Origin: Candidatus Paracaedibacteraceae bacterium
GTDB taxonomy: Bacteria; Pseudomonadota; Alphaproteobacteria; UBA6184
Assembly: GCA_024236035.1 (NCBI GenBank)
Contig: JACKLG010000001.1
Location: forward strand, 62,001 to 126,000
Length of the DNA: 64,000 bases
Direction of reading: 5' to 3'
In this document: positions 17,471 to 25,465 of the stretch, in pieces
Numbering within the stretch: the stretch's first letter is position 1
Layout: each line of letters starts with the position of its first letter
Translations under genes and position numbers: made by a program
The notes under the pieces: model-generated
The model's input: only the letters and a program-made list of their open reading frames with translations
The model's database searches: none
Told to the model about the DNA's origin: nothing

Positions 17471-18289
17471 TTAGGCCCCCTGGTGTGTCATATTTTTTGT
17501 TTTTTTTATATTTTTTGCTCCTTTAAATACTAATTTATTTGGCACCCTCATGTCAATAAACTCCACATCAAGATCTAAGATTTTTTGTTGCTGATGCATC
17601 TCACACACCTGATGTATAGCATCCCCTATATTATATTCAGGTAAATCTACAACCACGTTTGTTGAAAAATATAAACGCCAGCGTCGGCTGTACATATATT
17701 GCGCAGATACAATCATATCTTTCAACCCTGGGTAATCTAATAAAATCGAGAATAAGTTTTTGCATTGCAAGTTAGCTATTTCTCCTACAACCAATGGTAA
17801 ATCCAAAAAGTTTTTAGGGTTTACATTTGGAATAATCACCCCGGTTTCTGCTATTACATTAACTTGATTTTTATACTGCCATAAAGCATACGGTTGATAT
17901 TCTTGTATAGTAATATCAATAATGTTCGGTAATTTTTTTTGTACAATTATATGCTCAATCCATCCAATCTTTTTAAGTGATTCAACAATTTCTTGAGCAT
18001 TTACGTTAAATATATTATCTCCATAATTTATATTCAAGCCATTTAGCACCTCTAACTTAGAGGTAAACTTTATTCCTTCTACTTGAATGTGTTGAACTGT
18101 GAAGCCCAATATTTTCACTGTTTTATTAATTTTTAAATTTAACCAATCTATTATTTTGGTGTTAGAATTAATAATAATCTCACGAAATGATCCGCTGAAA
18201 GCAGTGATGCTAGCACTTCCTAAAACCAAAACTAGAAATAAGATACCTATAATTCGCTTTATCTTAACCTTAAAATGTTTTTTTTTCAT
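17471..18289 (-). CDS. ftsQ: Cell division protein FtsQ
   Basis: 272-residue bitopic division protein that links cytoplasmic and periplasmic parts of the divisome. A basic N-terminus (MKKKHFKVKIKR) precedes one membrane segment (about 13-32). The periplasmic POTRA domain is at about 60-130 (FTVQHIQVEGIKF, IGWIEHIIVQKKLPNIIDIT), followed by the FtsQ/DivIB beta domain with YQPYALWQYKN. It starts 1 bp after murB and is followed by ftsA after 4 bp. The very Lys/Ile/Asn-rich composition is typical of this AT-rich genome. Confidence 0.93.
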   Translation of the reverse strand: MKKKHFKVKIKRIIGILFLVLVLGSASITAFSGSFREIIINSNTKIIDWLNLKINKTVKILGFTVQHIQVEGIKFTSKLEVLNGLNINYGDNIFNVNAQEIVESLKKIGWIEHIIVQKKLPNIIDITIQEYQPYALWQYKNQVNVIAETGVIIPNVNPKNFLDLPLVVGEIANLQCKNLFSILLDYPGLKDMIVSAQYMYSRRWRLYFSTNVVVDLPEYNIGDAIHQVCEMHQQQKILDLDVEFIDMRVPNKLVFKGAKNIKKTKNMTHQGA

Positions 18290-18290
18290 T

Positions 18291-19181
18291 TTAAGCCTCG
18301 CCTAAACGCATGATTTCCCATTGTAGTTCAATTCCAAGCTGACTGAACACCCGTTGGCGAACAAGCTCGCCCAACGTCTCAATATCAGCTGCAGTTGCTG
18401 TTCCGGTGTTAATTAAAAAATTACAGTGCTTTTCGGAAAAACACGCACCTCCAAAAGATAATCCTCTTCCACCTACTTGGTCTATTAACTCCCAAGCTTT
18501 TTTACCTTCTGGATTTTTAAAAGTGCTCCCCCCGGTCTTCGTGCGTGTAGGCTGAGTTAATTCTCTTTGAGCCAAAAATTTTTCAATCTTCTCATATATT
18601 TCTTTGGCTGGCTTATGTTCAGAAGCTTTAAAACACGCTTCAACAAATATAACTCTTTCCGTCAAGCCACATTTGCGATAAGAATAATTTAACTCTTCAA
18701 CTGTATAAGTTTTAAGATTTCCTTGCAAATCTACCGCCTTGACCCACAAAAGAATATCTTTGATTTCACTATCATAGCATCCCGCATTCATTTTTAAGGC
18801 TCCACCAATAGTACCGGGAATGGTAGCTAAAAATTCAAAACCTGATATACCTGCTTTAGCCGCCATAAAGGCCACATTTCTATCCAAGGTACCCGCACCA
18901 GCAATAAGTTTATCTTCTTGGATATAGCATTCGGCAAAGCCACGAGCTAATCTTACAACCACCCCTTTTAGCCCCTTGTCTCTAATTAAAACATTTGACC
19001 CCATCCCCAAGGTTAGAACTTCCAAATCTGATGGTTTTTCTTTTAAAAAGAAAATAAGGTCATCTAAGTCTGCAGGCCTAAACATCACATCAGCAGCCCC
19101 CCCCACTCTAAACCATACATGCTTAGAAAGGAGATCGTCAAAAGTATAACGTCCCCGCACTTGCGGCAATATGTCTAACAT
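18291..19181 (-). CDS. murB: UDP-N-acetylenolpyruvoylglucosamine reductase
   Basis: NADPH-dependent FAD enzyme that makes UDP-MurNAc for peptidoglycan. The 296-residue protein is of the short (type II) form. FAD-binding motifs are seen: HVWFRVGGAADV (21-32), GMGSNVLIRD (59-68), GTIGGALKMNAG (about 125-136). The catalytic region GGSTFKNPEGKKAWELID carries the Ser, and a Glu follows near the C-terminus (WEIMRLGEA). It is the first gene of the division cluster. murC, usually upstream, and ddl, usually between murB and ftsQ in alphaproteobacteria, are absent here. Confidence 0.95.
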   Translation of the reverse strand: MLDILPQVRGRYTFDDLLSKHVWFRVGGAADVMFRPADLDDLIFFLKEKPSDLEVLTLGMGSNVLIRDKGLKGVVVRLARGFAECYIQEDKLIAGAGTLDRNVAFMAAKAGISGFEFLATIPGTIGGALKMNAGCYDSEIKDILLWVKAVDLQGNLKTYTVEELNYSYRKCGLTERVIFVEACFKASEHKPAKEIYEKIEKFLAQRELTQPTRTKTGGSTFKNPEGKKAWELIDQVGGRGLSFGGACFSEKHCNFLINTGTATAADIETLGELVRQRVFSQLGIELQWEIMRLGEA

Positions 19182-19319
19182 AATCTAAGAAGAATCCTTT
19201 CAGGATTTAAATTTACCAAACAATTATGACAAAGTCCATGACAAAACCCTTTGCCTAAAAAAGTGACAAATAGTTCAACTAAAAATAAAAACATGGAGAA
19301 AAAATGTATATCTGGCATT

Positions 19320-19354
19320 TTATACACAAACTTATCCACAGATTTTGTGGATAA
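19320..19354. promoter_or_regulatory. DnaA-box triplet A (9-3-9-5-9)
   Basis: TTATACACA, 3-bp spacer, TTATCCACA, 5-bp spacer, inverted TGTGGATAA. All three match the TTATNCACA consensus. The same layout recurs at 21845-21879. Confidence 0.75.
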
Positions 19355-19449
19355 GTAACGAAGAATATATATAAAAACAGGCGTTAAGTTTTGTAAAAAT
19401 TAGCTTAAAATAGAAAAAGCAATAGCTTAACTTTTTTACTGTTTGTAAA

Positions 19450-19470
19450 TTATGCACATACTTATCCACA
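19450..19470 (+). promoter_or_regulatory. DnaA-box pair B (9-3-9)
   Basis: TTATGCACA, 3-bp spacer, TTATCCACA. Both match TTATNCACA, with the same 12-bp period as pair A. No inverted third box follows. Confidence 0.7.
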
Positions 19471-19659
19471 AAAAAAAATTATTTTTTAATTGACTTTTCA
19501 TAAAAAGGCACAGCGCCTCTTTTTTCAAAATATGGAAAATTTTTTGTTTTCTTGTTAATACTTCAACAAGAAATAATTAAATTTTAAAGAAAGCTTCGTC
19601 ACCTGTTAACTTTATATGTTAGGCTAAGCTAAATAAAGTTTACTAACTAGCGGTGTTAA

Positions 19660-20805
19660 ATGTATGATATTATTATTGTGGGAGGAAGCCTGGCAGGCTC
19701 CTTAACTGCCTTAAGCTTGAACAAAAAAAATCCCTTCCTTAAAATCTGTATTATAGACTCTGAACCTGCGAATACACCTATTATGGACAATAGAGCCACC
19801 GCCTTATCCCCTTCTTCGATCAAGTTACTAACTGAACTTGAAATATGGGAAAGGGAATTAAAGCCTTATTCAGCTCCCATCCGTCACATACACATTGGAA
19901 TGACGAGTTCAAATATTGACCTAACATTCACTGAAGCCAGATCTCCCTTAGGTTATAATGTGCAAAATACCATTTTGAAATCTGCATTAAAAATTCAGAT
20001 GTCTACCAACAACTCTACAACCGTAAAAAACAGATCTGTAGTAAAAGATATTCTTATCCAAAACTCATATGGAGAAGTTGTCTTAGAAAACAATACTACT
20101 TTTAAAGGGCGGTTAATTATTGGAGCAGACGGCCGAAATTCTAAAATACGCTCACTACTTAGCACCACCGAAACAATACCATATAAACAAACCGCTCTTA
20201 CAGGGACAGTTTCTCACTCTGCACCTCACAACAACCAAGCGTTTGAATTTTTTTTACCTCAGGGGCCTTTGGCTTTCATACCTCTACCTAATCTTAATAC
20301 CTCAACTTTAGTATGGTCTTTAAAAAATAATTTACTCCCCAGCAAGAAAGCAGAAATAGAAAAAATTCTGTGTAATCTAGCGAGACCTTATCTCGGAGAA
20401 ATAATTTTTACATCTACTATAGAGCGATATCCGCTAACAACATTTGTTGCTAAACAGATTGCCGGGCATCGCTGGGTACTTGTAGGGGATGCAGCCAATG
20501 CAATTCACCCAGTCGCAGGGCAAGGGCTTAATTTAGCTATACGAGACATCACACACCTAGCACAACATGTTTATAAACAGCAATGCCTAGGTTTGGATAT
20601 AGGAAGCCAAACTCATCTTATAGATTATGCTACCTCTCGCCAAAAAGATAGATATTCTTTAATTGGTATAACTCATTTGGCTGCTACGCAAATGACATCC
20701 CCATCTAAATTAATATCTCATTTTATAAGGAGAGGATTGAAATGGGGTAATAATAAAAAAGGGATTACCAACTATTTAATTCATGTAGCACAGTTTGGAA
20801 TATAA
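19660..20805 (+). CDS. UbiH/UbiF/Coq6-type FAD hydroxylase
   Basis: 381-residue flavin monooxygenase of the ubiquinone-biosynthesis group, which hydroxylates the aromatic ring of polyprenyl phenol intermediates using O2 and NAD(P)H. FAD motifs in order: IIIVGGSLAGS (4-14, dinucleotide fold), IGADGRNSKIR (154-164), and GDAANAIHPVAGQGLNLA (276-293), the second FAD motif specific to the UbiH/COQ6 family. Alphaproteobacteria use several paralogues (UbiH, UbiF, UbiL, UbiM) and which one this is cannot be decided. It stands alone between the two DnaA-box regions. Confidence 0.88.
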   Translation: MYDIIIVGGSLAGSLTALSLNKKNPFLKICIIDSEPANTPIMDNRATALSPSSIKLLTELEIWERELKPYSAPIRHIHIGMTSSNIDLTFTEARSPLGYNVQNTILKSALKIQMSTNNSTTVKNRSVVKDILIQNSYGEVVLENNTTFKGRLIIGADGRNSKIRSLLSTTETIPYKQTALTGTVSHSAPHNNQAFEFFLPQGPLAFIPLPNLNTSTLVWSLKNNLLPSKKAEIEKILCNLARPYLGEIIFTSTIERYPLTTFVAKQIAGHRWVLVGDAANAIHPVAGQGLNLAIRDITHLAQHVYKQQCLGLDIGSQTHLIDYATSRQKDRYSLIGITHLAATQMTSPSKLISHFIRRGLKWGNNKKGITNYLIHVAQFGI

Positions 20806-20921
20806 TTTAAAAACACGTTTCAAAAACTTTTTCATATGTATAACATTTCTAATATTTATTTTTTTTTAAACAAGCTATGTTATATACGTAAAAGATATTT
20901 CAATTTAGTTCGAGAATTGCT

Positions 20922-21776
20922 ATGCAGCGTTATATTCCCAAAATAGTTATTTATTTAACTTTCTTCCTTAGCTTATCAATTCCATCGCACGCCGTCCCTT
21001 GCCAACAAGAGCAAAATGCGAAAAAACTACATGAGTGGGCAGTTCAAAGCCATCGAGAATTTTGGACAATGGTAGGCAGAATGGCCGGTTATGAATCTAG
21101 AGATGAACTCGAATACCAATACGTTCGCAGCACAACACCAACCGGTTTGAATTATGCTTACATATCTAAAGGTTACAAAAATTCAGACTTTGTTATAAAT
21201 ATGTTAAAAGATAGAGTTTTTACCATTTTTTTTGAAGAAGATGACGATGAACATATTTTTCAATACATTACTCTCTTAAGAGAAAGTGACGATTTTATTA
21301 CCATGGGGTTAGATCTAAAAAAACTTAACCCTATTTTTCCTCTCAAGAATGGAGTAAAAGTTTGGAAAATCAATACAGATGCAGAATTTGAACAATGGCT
21401 GCAAGTAACAGCATCTAGAAGAAACTCAAAAGAAGACCAACAAATTCGACAATATTTTGAAAACTTTAAACCCTCAAAAAACAATCCAACCATTTCATTT
21501 TATTTAGGCAGCATTAACAACCAAGTAGTTGGAAGTAGTCTGATATATTTCAGTGCTGATTTTGCAAGTTTATATTGGGTTGGAGTTCATCCACAACATC
21601 GCAGGCATGGCTTAGGAACAGCATTAAGTTATGTGCCTTTGCAAGAAGCTATCAACAAAGGATATCGCTGGAGTGTTTTACAAGCACAACCTCTCGGAGT
21701 TCCCGTTTATCCTCGCCTAGGTTTTAAAAAAGTAGGGCGCATGAAGGTGTTTTATTATATACCGCCGCGTTATTAG
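20922..21776 (+). CDS. Exported GNAT-family acetyltransferase-like protein
   Basis: 284 residues. The N-terminus has a clear Sec signal peptide (residues 1-24, hydrophobic core IVIYLTFFLSLSI, likely cut after SHA). The C-terminal third is a GNAT domain: YWVGVHPQHRRHGLGTAL (218-235) is motif A with the Q/R-x-x-G-x-G/A acetyl-CoA loop, and PVYPRLGFKKVGR is the usual GNAT motif B end. The N-terminal 150 residues are not recognised. A GNAT enzyme needs acetyl-CoA, which is not found in the periplasm, so export points to action in a host cell or to a different ligand. The start ATG lies 115 bp after the hydroxylase. Confidence 0.8.
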   Translation: MQRYIPKIVIYLTFFLSLSIPSHAVPCQQEQNAKKLHEWAVQSHREFWTMVGRMAGYESRDELEYQYVRSTTPTGLNYAYISKGYKNSDFVINMLKDRVFTIFFEEDDDEHIFQYITLLRESDDFITMGLDLKKLNPIFPLKNGVKVWKINTDAEFEQWLQVTASRRNSKEDQQIRQYFENFKPSKNNPTISFYLGSINNQVVGSSLIYFSADFASLYWVGVHPQHRRHGLGTALSYVPLQEAINKGYRWSVLQAQPLGVPVYPRLGFKKVGRMKVFYYIPPRY

Positions 21777-21844
21777 CTGCATAAAAATTGGTCAAAGATG
21801 TTATTTAGTAAGCTTTTATAGGTTTTCTAAACCAAGAGCAGCGT

Positions 21845-21879
21845 TTATTCACAGAACTATCCACAAGTTTTGGGGATAA
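21845..21879. promoter_or_regulatory. DnaA-box triplet C (9-3-9-5-9)
   Basis: TTATTCACA, 3-bp spacer, CTATCCACA (one mismatch), 5-bp spacer, inverted TGGGGATAA (one mismatch). Same spacing and orientation as triplet A, with about 28 of 35 positions identical. Confidence 0.65.
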
Positions 21880-22067
21880 TTATCTCTAAAAATTAAAAGT
21901 AATATTTTTTATCTTTACTTATTAAAAAACTTTTGGTAGATTGCTTCAAAGTTATCCATTACTATCTAAAAATAAAGCATTTCCAATAAAAAAATAAATA
22001 TTTTTACAACCAGGTTTTTATTGATTAATATTTTTAAATTATCAATGAAATCTTATTCTTTATTATA

Positions 22068-22088
22068 TTATCCCCAGTTTTATCCACA
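22068..22088 (+). promoter_or_regulatory. DnaA-box pair D (9-3-9)
   Basis: TTATCCCCA (one mismatch), 3-bp spacer, perfect TTATCCACA. Fourth instance of the direct pair with 12-bp period. Confidence 0.6.
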
Positions 22089-22192
22089 GGGAGCTTTTGT
22101 TTTACTTTTATTGAATCAAGCATTCTATTTTTTGATTTTTTTAAAGAAAAGAGCTTGAATGAAGCGCTACGATCATCTATACATAAAACCAT

Positions 22193-22269
22193 CGGAGTGT
22201 AGCGCAGCCTGGTAGCGCACCACGCTGGGGGTGTGGGGGCCGTGGGTTCAAATCCCGCCACTCCGACCA
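22193..22269 (+). tRNA. tRNA-Pro (anticodon GGG)
   Basis: 77 bases with acceptor CGGAGTG/CACTCCG, D-arm AGCGCAGCCTGGTAGCGC, anticodon GGG in loop CTGGGGG, T-arm GGGTTCAAATCCC and encoded CCA. GGG reads CCC/CCU; a TGG isoacceptor should exist elsewhere. Confidence 0.96.
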
Positions 22270-22378
22270 ATAAAAAGCAAAAAGTTCCGCTAGACTCTTA
22301 TTTTTATTATTATACACAACGGAACCATATTAATATTACCAATATATTATTACCAACATCTTAACAAAGGTATATGTC

Positions 22379-22642
22379 ATGATTGCAAACAATGACACAA
22401 AACTACATCTAAAAAATCTAATTGAACGCATTGAAAAATTAGAACAAGAAAAAGCAAACTTAGCAGAACATATTCGCGAAGTATATGCTGAAGCAAAATC
22501 TTCTGGTTTTGATACAAAAGTAATGCGACAAGTATTAAAACTACGAAAAATGGATCTACAAGAGGCTCAAGAGCAAGAAGAATTATTAGACATTTATCGC
22601 GCAGCTTTGGGAATGATTCCTGAAATTGAAAACAACAATTAA
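22379..22642 (+). CDS. gapR: GapR-family nucleoid protein (DUF2312)
   Basis: 87 residues, nearly all coiled coil, matching the alphaproteobacterial GapR family: LIERIEKLEQEKANLAEHI, REVYAEAKSSGFDTKVMRQV and LRKMDL are the hallmark segments. In Caulobacter, GapR is essential, binds AT-rich and overtwisted DNA ahead of replication forks and stimulates topoisomerases. ATG at 22379 has AAAGG 8 bases upstream. It stands alone, about 290 bp from the nearest DnaA boxes of the candidate origin, next to tRNA-Pro. Confidence 0.92.
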   Translation: MIANNDTKLHLKNLIERIEKLEQEKANLAEHIREVYAEAKSSGFDTKVMRQVLKLRKMDLQEAQEQEELLDIYRAALGMIPEIENNN

Positions 22643-22669
22643 ACTTTGCATATAAAGTATGCCAGTAAA

Positions 22670-24451
22670 CTATATATTAGGAAATCTTCTATTATATTTT
22701 TGCATAATAAACTGCATGATATCTCTACCTAAAGGTGCAGCCGTAACACCCCCAAAACCACCATGCTCGACCAAAACTACTATTGCATATTTTGGCTTAC
22801 TTAAAGGAGCAAACCCCACAAATAGAGCATGGTCTTTTTCTTTCCATTGCCAGTCAAATCCGTGGTGTCTTCCCTCTGAGCGCTCACGTTGAGTAATTTT
22901 TCTAACTTGAGCAGTACCAGACTTACCTCCCATCTGCCACTCTACCTCCTTTAGTCTGCTACGATAGCTTGTTCCTTCCGGATGATTAATTACCTGTCCC
23001 ATTACTTGAGTTAAAAAGTCTAAATAATGTTTAGTAGCCTCTATTTTTTTAAACGGTTTTCTCTCAATCTTATCTAATAATATATGAGGAGTGATTTCAT
23101 TTCCTCCGTTAACTATTTGGGCTACCATCCTTACTAGCTGCAATGGTGTGGTTAAAATATATCCTTGACCAATAGTCAAATAAACTGTATCTATACGCCT
23201 CCACCTGTCTTTACGATTTTTTAACTTCCACTCTGAAGAAGGCAACAACCCAGCTTTCTCTCCTGGTGCCAGAAAACCAGTTTTTTGTCCTAAACCAAAA
23301 CGATATAACCACTTTGTAATAAATTCCAAAGGCATTATTTTTGCGATTTCGTACATATAAATATTACAAGACTTACGCAAAGCTTCTTCTAAGTTTAAAG
23401 ATCCATGACCGCCTGCTTTCCAACAGTGACATGGTTGCCCATCGATTACTACCACCCCATTACATGTAAAGCGCGTTTGCGGCGTAATATATCCCTCCTC
23501 TAAAGCAGCCAAAGCAATAAGGGGCTTTATAATAGATCCTACAGGATACATTCCCATGATTGTTTTATCCAACAATGGGGTTTGAATATCCTTTTTTAAT
23601 TTATCCCAGTCTACTCTAGATAAACCTTTCTCAAATATTCCAGGATTAAAACTTGGATATGAAACCAATCCCATAATTTCTCCTGTATTAACGTCTAAGA
23701 CTACAGCAGCCCCACTTTTATGCGACTGCAATTTTTGATATAAAAATTGTTGAAGCTCAATATCAAGTGTTAAAAATATATCTTCTCCCGTCTGTCCCGA
23801 CTGAAAAGATAAAGTTCTAATAGTCTCTCCATATGCATTGACTTCCTCCTCCACAATCGAGGGTTTTCCAAAAAGTTTTTCATCCATCAATTTTTCTAAA
23901 CCGGAACGTCCTACATTTGAATAAGGAAGCTTTTTTGCATAAGGATGATCTTTTGCAATGCGACTAGTATACCCCAATATATGAGGAGTAGCTTGATCCA
24001 AGGGATATGCACGTTCATATAAAACTTGAATAGATGCCATAGGTAGGTCACTTTTATTTGCTTCAATTAAAGCAATTTCTTCCCAAGTTAAGCGCTCTTT
24101 TAATAAGACCTTATTGGTATGTGAAAATAAATTTTCAAAATCGACCTTAACACCTATTTTATTGAACTTTTTGCTACATTTCTCCCAACATTCTAAATTA
24201 GGACAATCTATATGAAGGTTATAATAAGGAACACTATGCGCAAATACATTTCCAGCACGATCCTTAAAACTTCCCCGCAATGGCGTTTCAAGAGTAACTC
24301 GAATTCGATTACGATCAGAAAGATTTATATATTTTTCCTGAGATACAACTTGTAAAAAAAACAGCCTTCCAATTAAAAGTAAAACCAATAGTAACTGAGC
24401 CAATATTACAATAAGTAATCTATGACCAAATAAAACAAATGGAGTAAGCAT
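22670..24451 (-). CDS. mrdA: Penicillin-binding protein 2 (elongation transpeptidase)
   Basis: 593-residue monofunctional class B PBP that cross-links peptidoglycan during elongation with RodA and MreB. One N-terminal membrane segment (about 11-34), a dimerisation/pedestal region (50-215), and a transpeptidase domain with Ser306-IIK (active Ser and Lys309), SCN at 361-363 and KSGT at 510-513. VGRSGLEKLMDE is typical of PBP2. rodA, which normally follows, is not here; gapR lies downstream on the other strand. A CPBP protease gene separates it from mreD. Confidence 0.95.
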   Translation of the reverse strand: MLTPFVLFGHRLLIVILAQLLLVLLLIGRLFFLQVVSQEKYINLSDRNRIRVTLETPLRGSFKDRAGNVFAHSVPYYNLHIDCPNLECWEKCSKKFNKIGVKVDFENLFSHTNKVLLKERLTWEEIALIEANKSDLPMASIQVLYERAYPLDQATPHILGYTSRIAKDHPYAKKLPYSNVGRSGLEKLMDEKLFGKPSIVEEEVNAYGETIRTLSFQSGQTGEDIFLTLDIELQQFLYQKLQSHKSGAAVVLDVNTGEIMGLVSYPSFNPGIFEKGLSRVDWDKLKKDIQTPLLDKTIMGMYPVGSIIKPLIALAALEEGYITPQTRFTCNGVVVIDGQPCHCWKAGGHGSLNLEEALRKSCNIYMYEIAKIMPLEFITKWLYRFGLGQKTGFLAPGEKAGLLPSSEWKLKNRKDRWRRIDTVYLTIGQGYILTTPLQLVRMVAQIVNGGNEITPHILLDKIERKPFKKIEATKHYLDFLTQVMGQVINHPEGTSYRSRLKEVEWQMGGKSGTAQVRKITQRERSEGRHHGFDWQWKEKDHALFVGFAPLSKPKYAIVVLVEHGGFGGVTAAPLGRDIMQFIMQKYNRRFPNI

Positions 24452-24660
24452 AATAAACTCAGGCTAAATATGTACGTGCTTACATTATGTATATTTTAGC
24501 CTTTTTGTACAGAAAAGATATCTCTGTTTTTTATGAATATACTAATTTAATATTATACTTAGAACCTTGTTTACCATAAGTATTCATGGTAATCTTTGTT
24601 CAATAAAATTTATGCATCCATATGCTTCAATATTGTACTTAACTTACTAAGGGTGTTTTA

Positions 24661-25452
24661 ATGGTTAGAAAATACATCGCCGAATTTACTAACTTGATAC
24701 ATGAAACTTATCAAACAGAAGAAAAAGGCAAAGCTCTTGACAAAGAAACAGCGACCATCTGTTTTTTATCGGCACTTACACTTTTATTTATCCAATTCAT
24801 AGCCAAAACCGGTAACTTCATTTATTTCCTAAGAGAACTGGGCCTATATAGCGCTGCAGATTTTTTTAAGAATTTTTTCGCACCCAATCACAATGGAAAT
24901 CTCACTCAGCTTTTATGGTTTACCAGCTTTTGCTTATTTTTCTATATGATTTTTCCTATGCTATTCATGTACACTTTTTTCGGAAAAACTCTAAAAGATT
25001 ACGGAGTAAAAGTCAAAGGTGCATTTTTATATGGCAAATTTTATATTATTTTCATGGCGATAATGTTTCCCCTTATTATGACTGCGGCCACTTTTCCTTC
25101 TTTCCAACACACCTATCCTTTTTTTCGCGTCCCAGAAGGTATCTCTATTTGGCCCAATATAATAATTTGGGAAATATTTTATTTATTACAATTTTTAGGC
25201 ACTGAGTTTTTCTTTAGAGGCTTTCTTATTCATGGGTTAAAAGCTCGTTTTGGTTTTTATTCTATTTTTGTATCTATGATCCCTTATTGCATGATTCACT
25301 TTCAAAAACCCTTTTTAGAAGCTTTTGGTTCCATTTTTGCGGGGCTTATCTTGGGTACAATGAGTTTACGTACAAATTCTATTATAATGGGGGTAATACT
25401 TCATTTTGGTGTAGCACTTACTATGGATATATGCTCACTCTTGATACGTTAA
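24661..25452 (+). CDS. CPBP-type intramembrane protease homologue
   Basis: 263 residues, about 7 membrane segments. The C-terminal half matches the CPBP/Abi (Rce1-like) family: GTEFFFRGFL at 180-189 is motif 1 (normally EExxxR, here Thr181-Glu182 with Arg186), a His in MIHF (His213) is motif 2, and His248 in LHFGV is motif 3. Loss of the first Glu of the EE pair may alter or abolish proteolysis, although single-Glu variants exist. It lies on the plus strand between mrdA and mreD, interrupting a normally continuous shape operon; its stop is 14 bp from that of mreD. Role unknown. Confidence 0.8.
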   Translation: MVRKYIAEFTNLIHETYQTEEKGKALDKETATICFLSALTLLFIQFIAKTGNFIYFLRELGLYSAADFFKNFFAPNHNGNLTQLLWFTSFCLFFYMIFPMLFMYTFFGKTLKDYGVKVKGAFLYGKFYIIFMAIMFPLIMTAATFPSFQHTYPFFRVPEGISIWPNIIIWEIFYLLQFLGTEFFFRGFLIHGLKARFGFYSIFVSMIPYCMIHFQKPFLEAFGSIFAGLILGTMSLRTNSIIMGVILHFGVALTMDICSLLIR

Positions 25453-25465
25453 TATATTCAGATCT

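Larger units (their letters stand above)
19182..19659. other. AT-rich gap with DnaA boxes; candidate origin, left part
   Basis: A 478-bp gene-free, very AT-rich stretch between divergent murB and the UbiH-type gene. It holds five 9-bp DnaA boxes matching TTATNCACA: two on the plus strand at 19320-19328 and 19332-19340, an inverted one at 19346-19354, and two more plus-strand boxes at 19450-19458 and 19462-19470. Within each direct pair the spacer is exactly 3 bp. The surrounding A/T tracts (19380-19445 and 19470-19600) could serve as unwinding elements. No RNA gene or open frame of note is seen. Confidence 0.6.
21777..22192. other. AT-rich gap with DnaA boxes; candidate origin, right part
   Basis: A 416-bp gene-free stretch before tRNA-Pro. 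It carries a DnaA-box triplet at 21845-21879 and a box pair at 22068-22088, plus an imperfect box (TTATCCATT) near 21952. The sequence between 21885 and 22065 is almost only A and T and could unwind easily. A minus-strand open frame (22034-22270) covers the tRNA and is not a gene. Confidence 0.6.

Noticed and set aside
22034..22270. Minus-strand 78-codon open frame
   Set aside because: It covers the tRNA-Pro gene in full and reads its complement.
6191..22303. Shared 13-mer CCGCTAGACTCTT near 6191 and 22288
   Set aside because: One 13-bp match between two AT-rich gaps is expected by chance in 64 kb; no wider similarity is seen.
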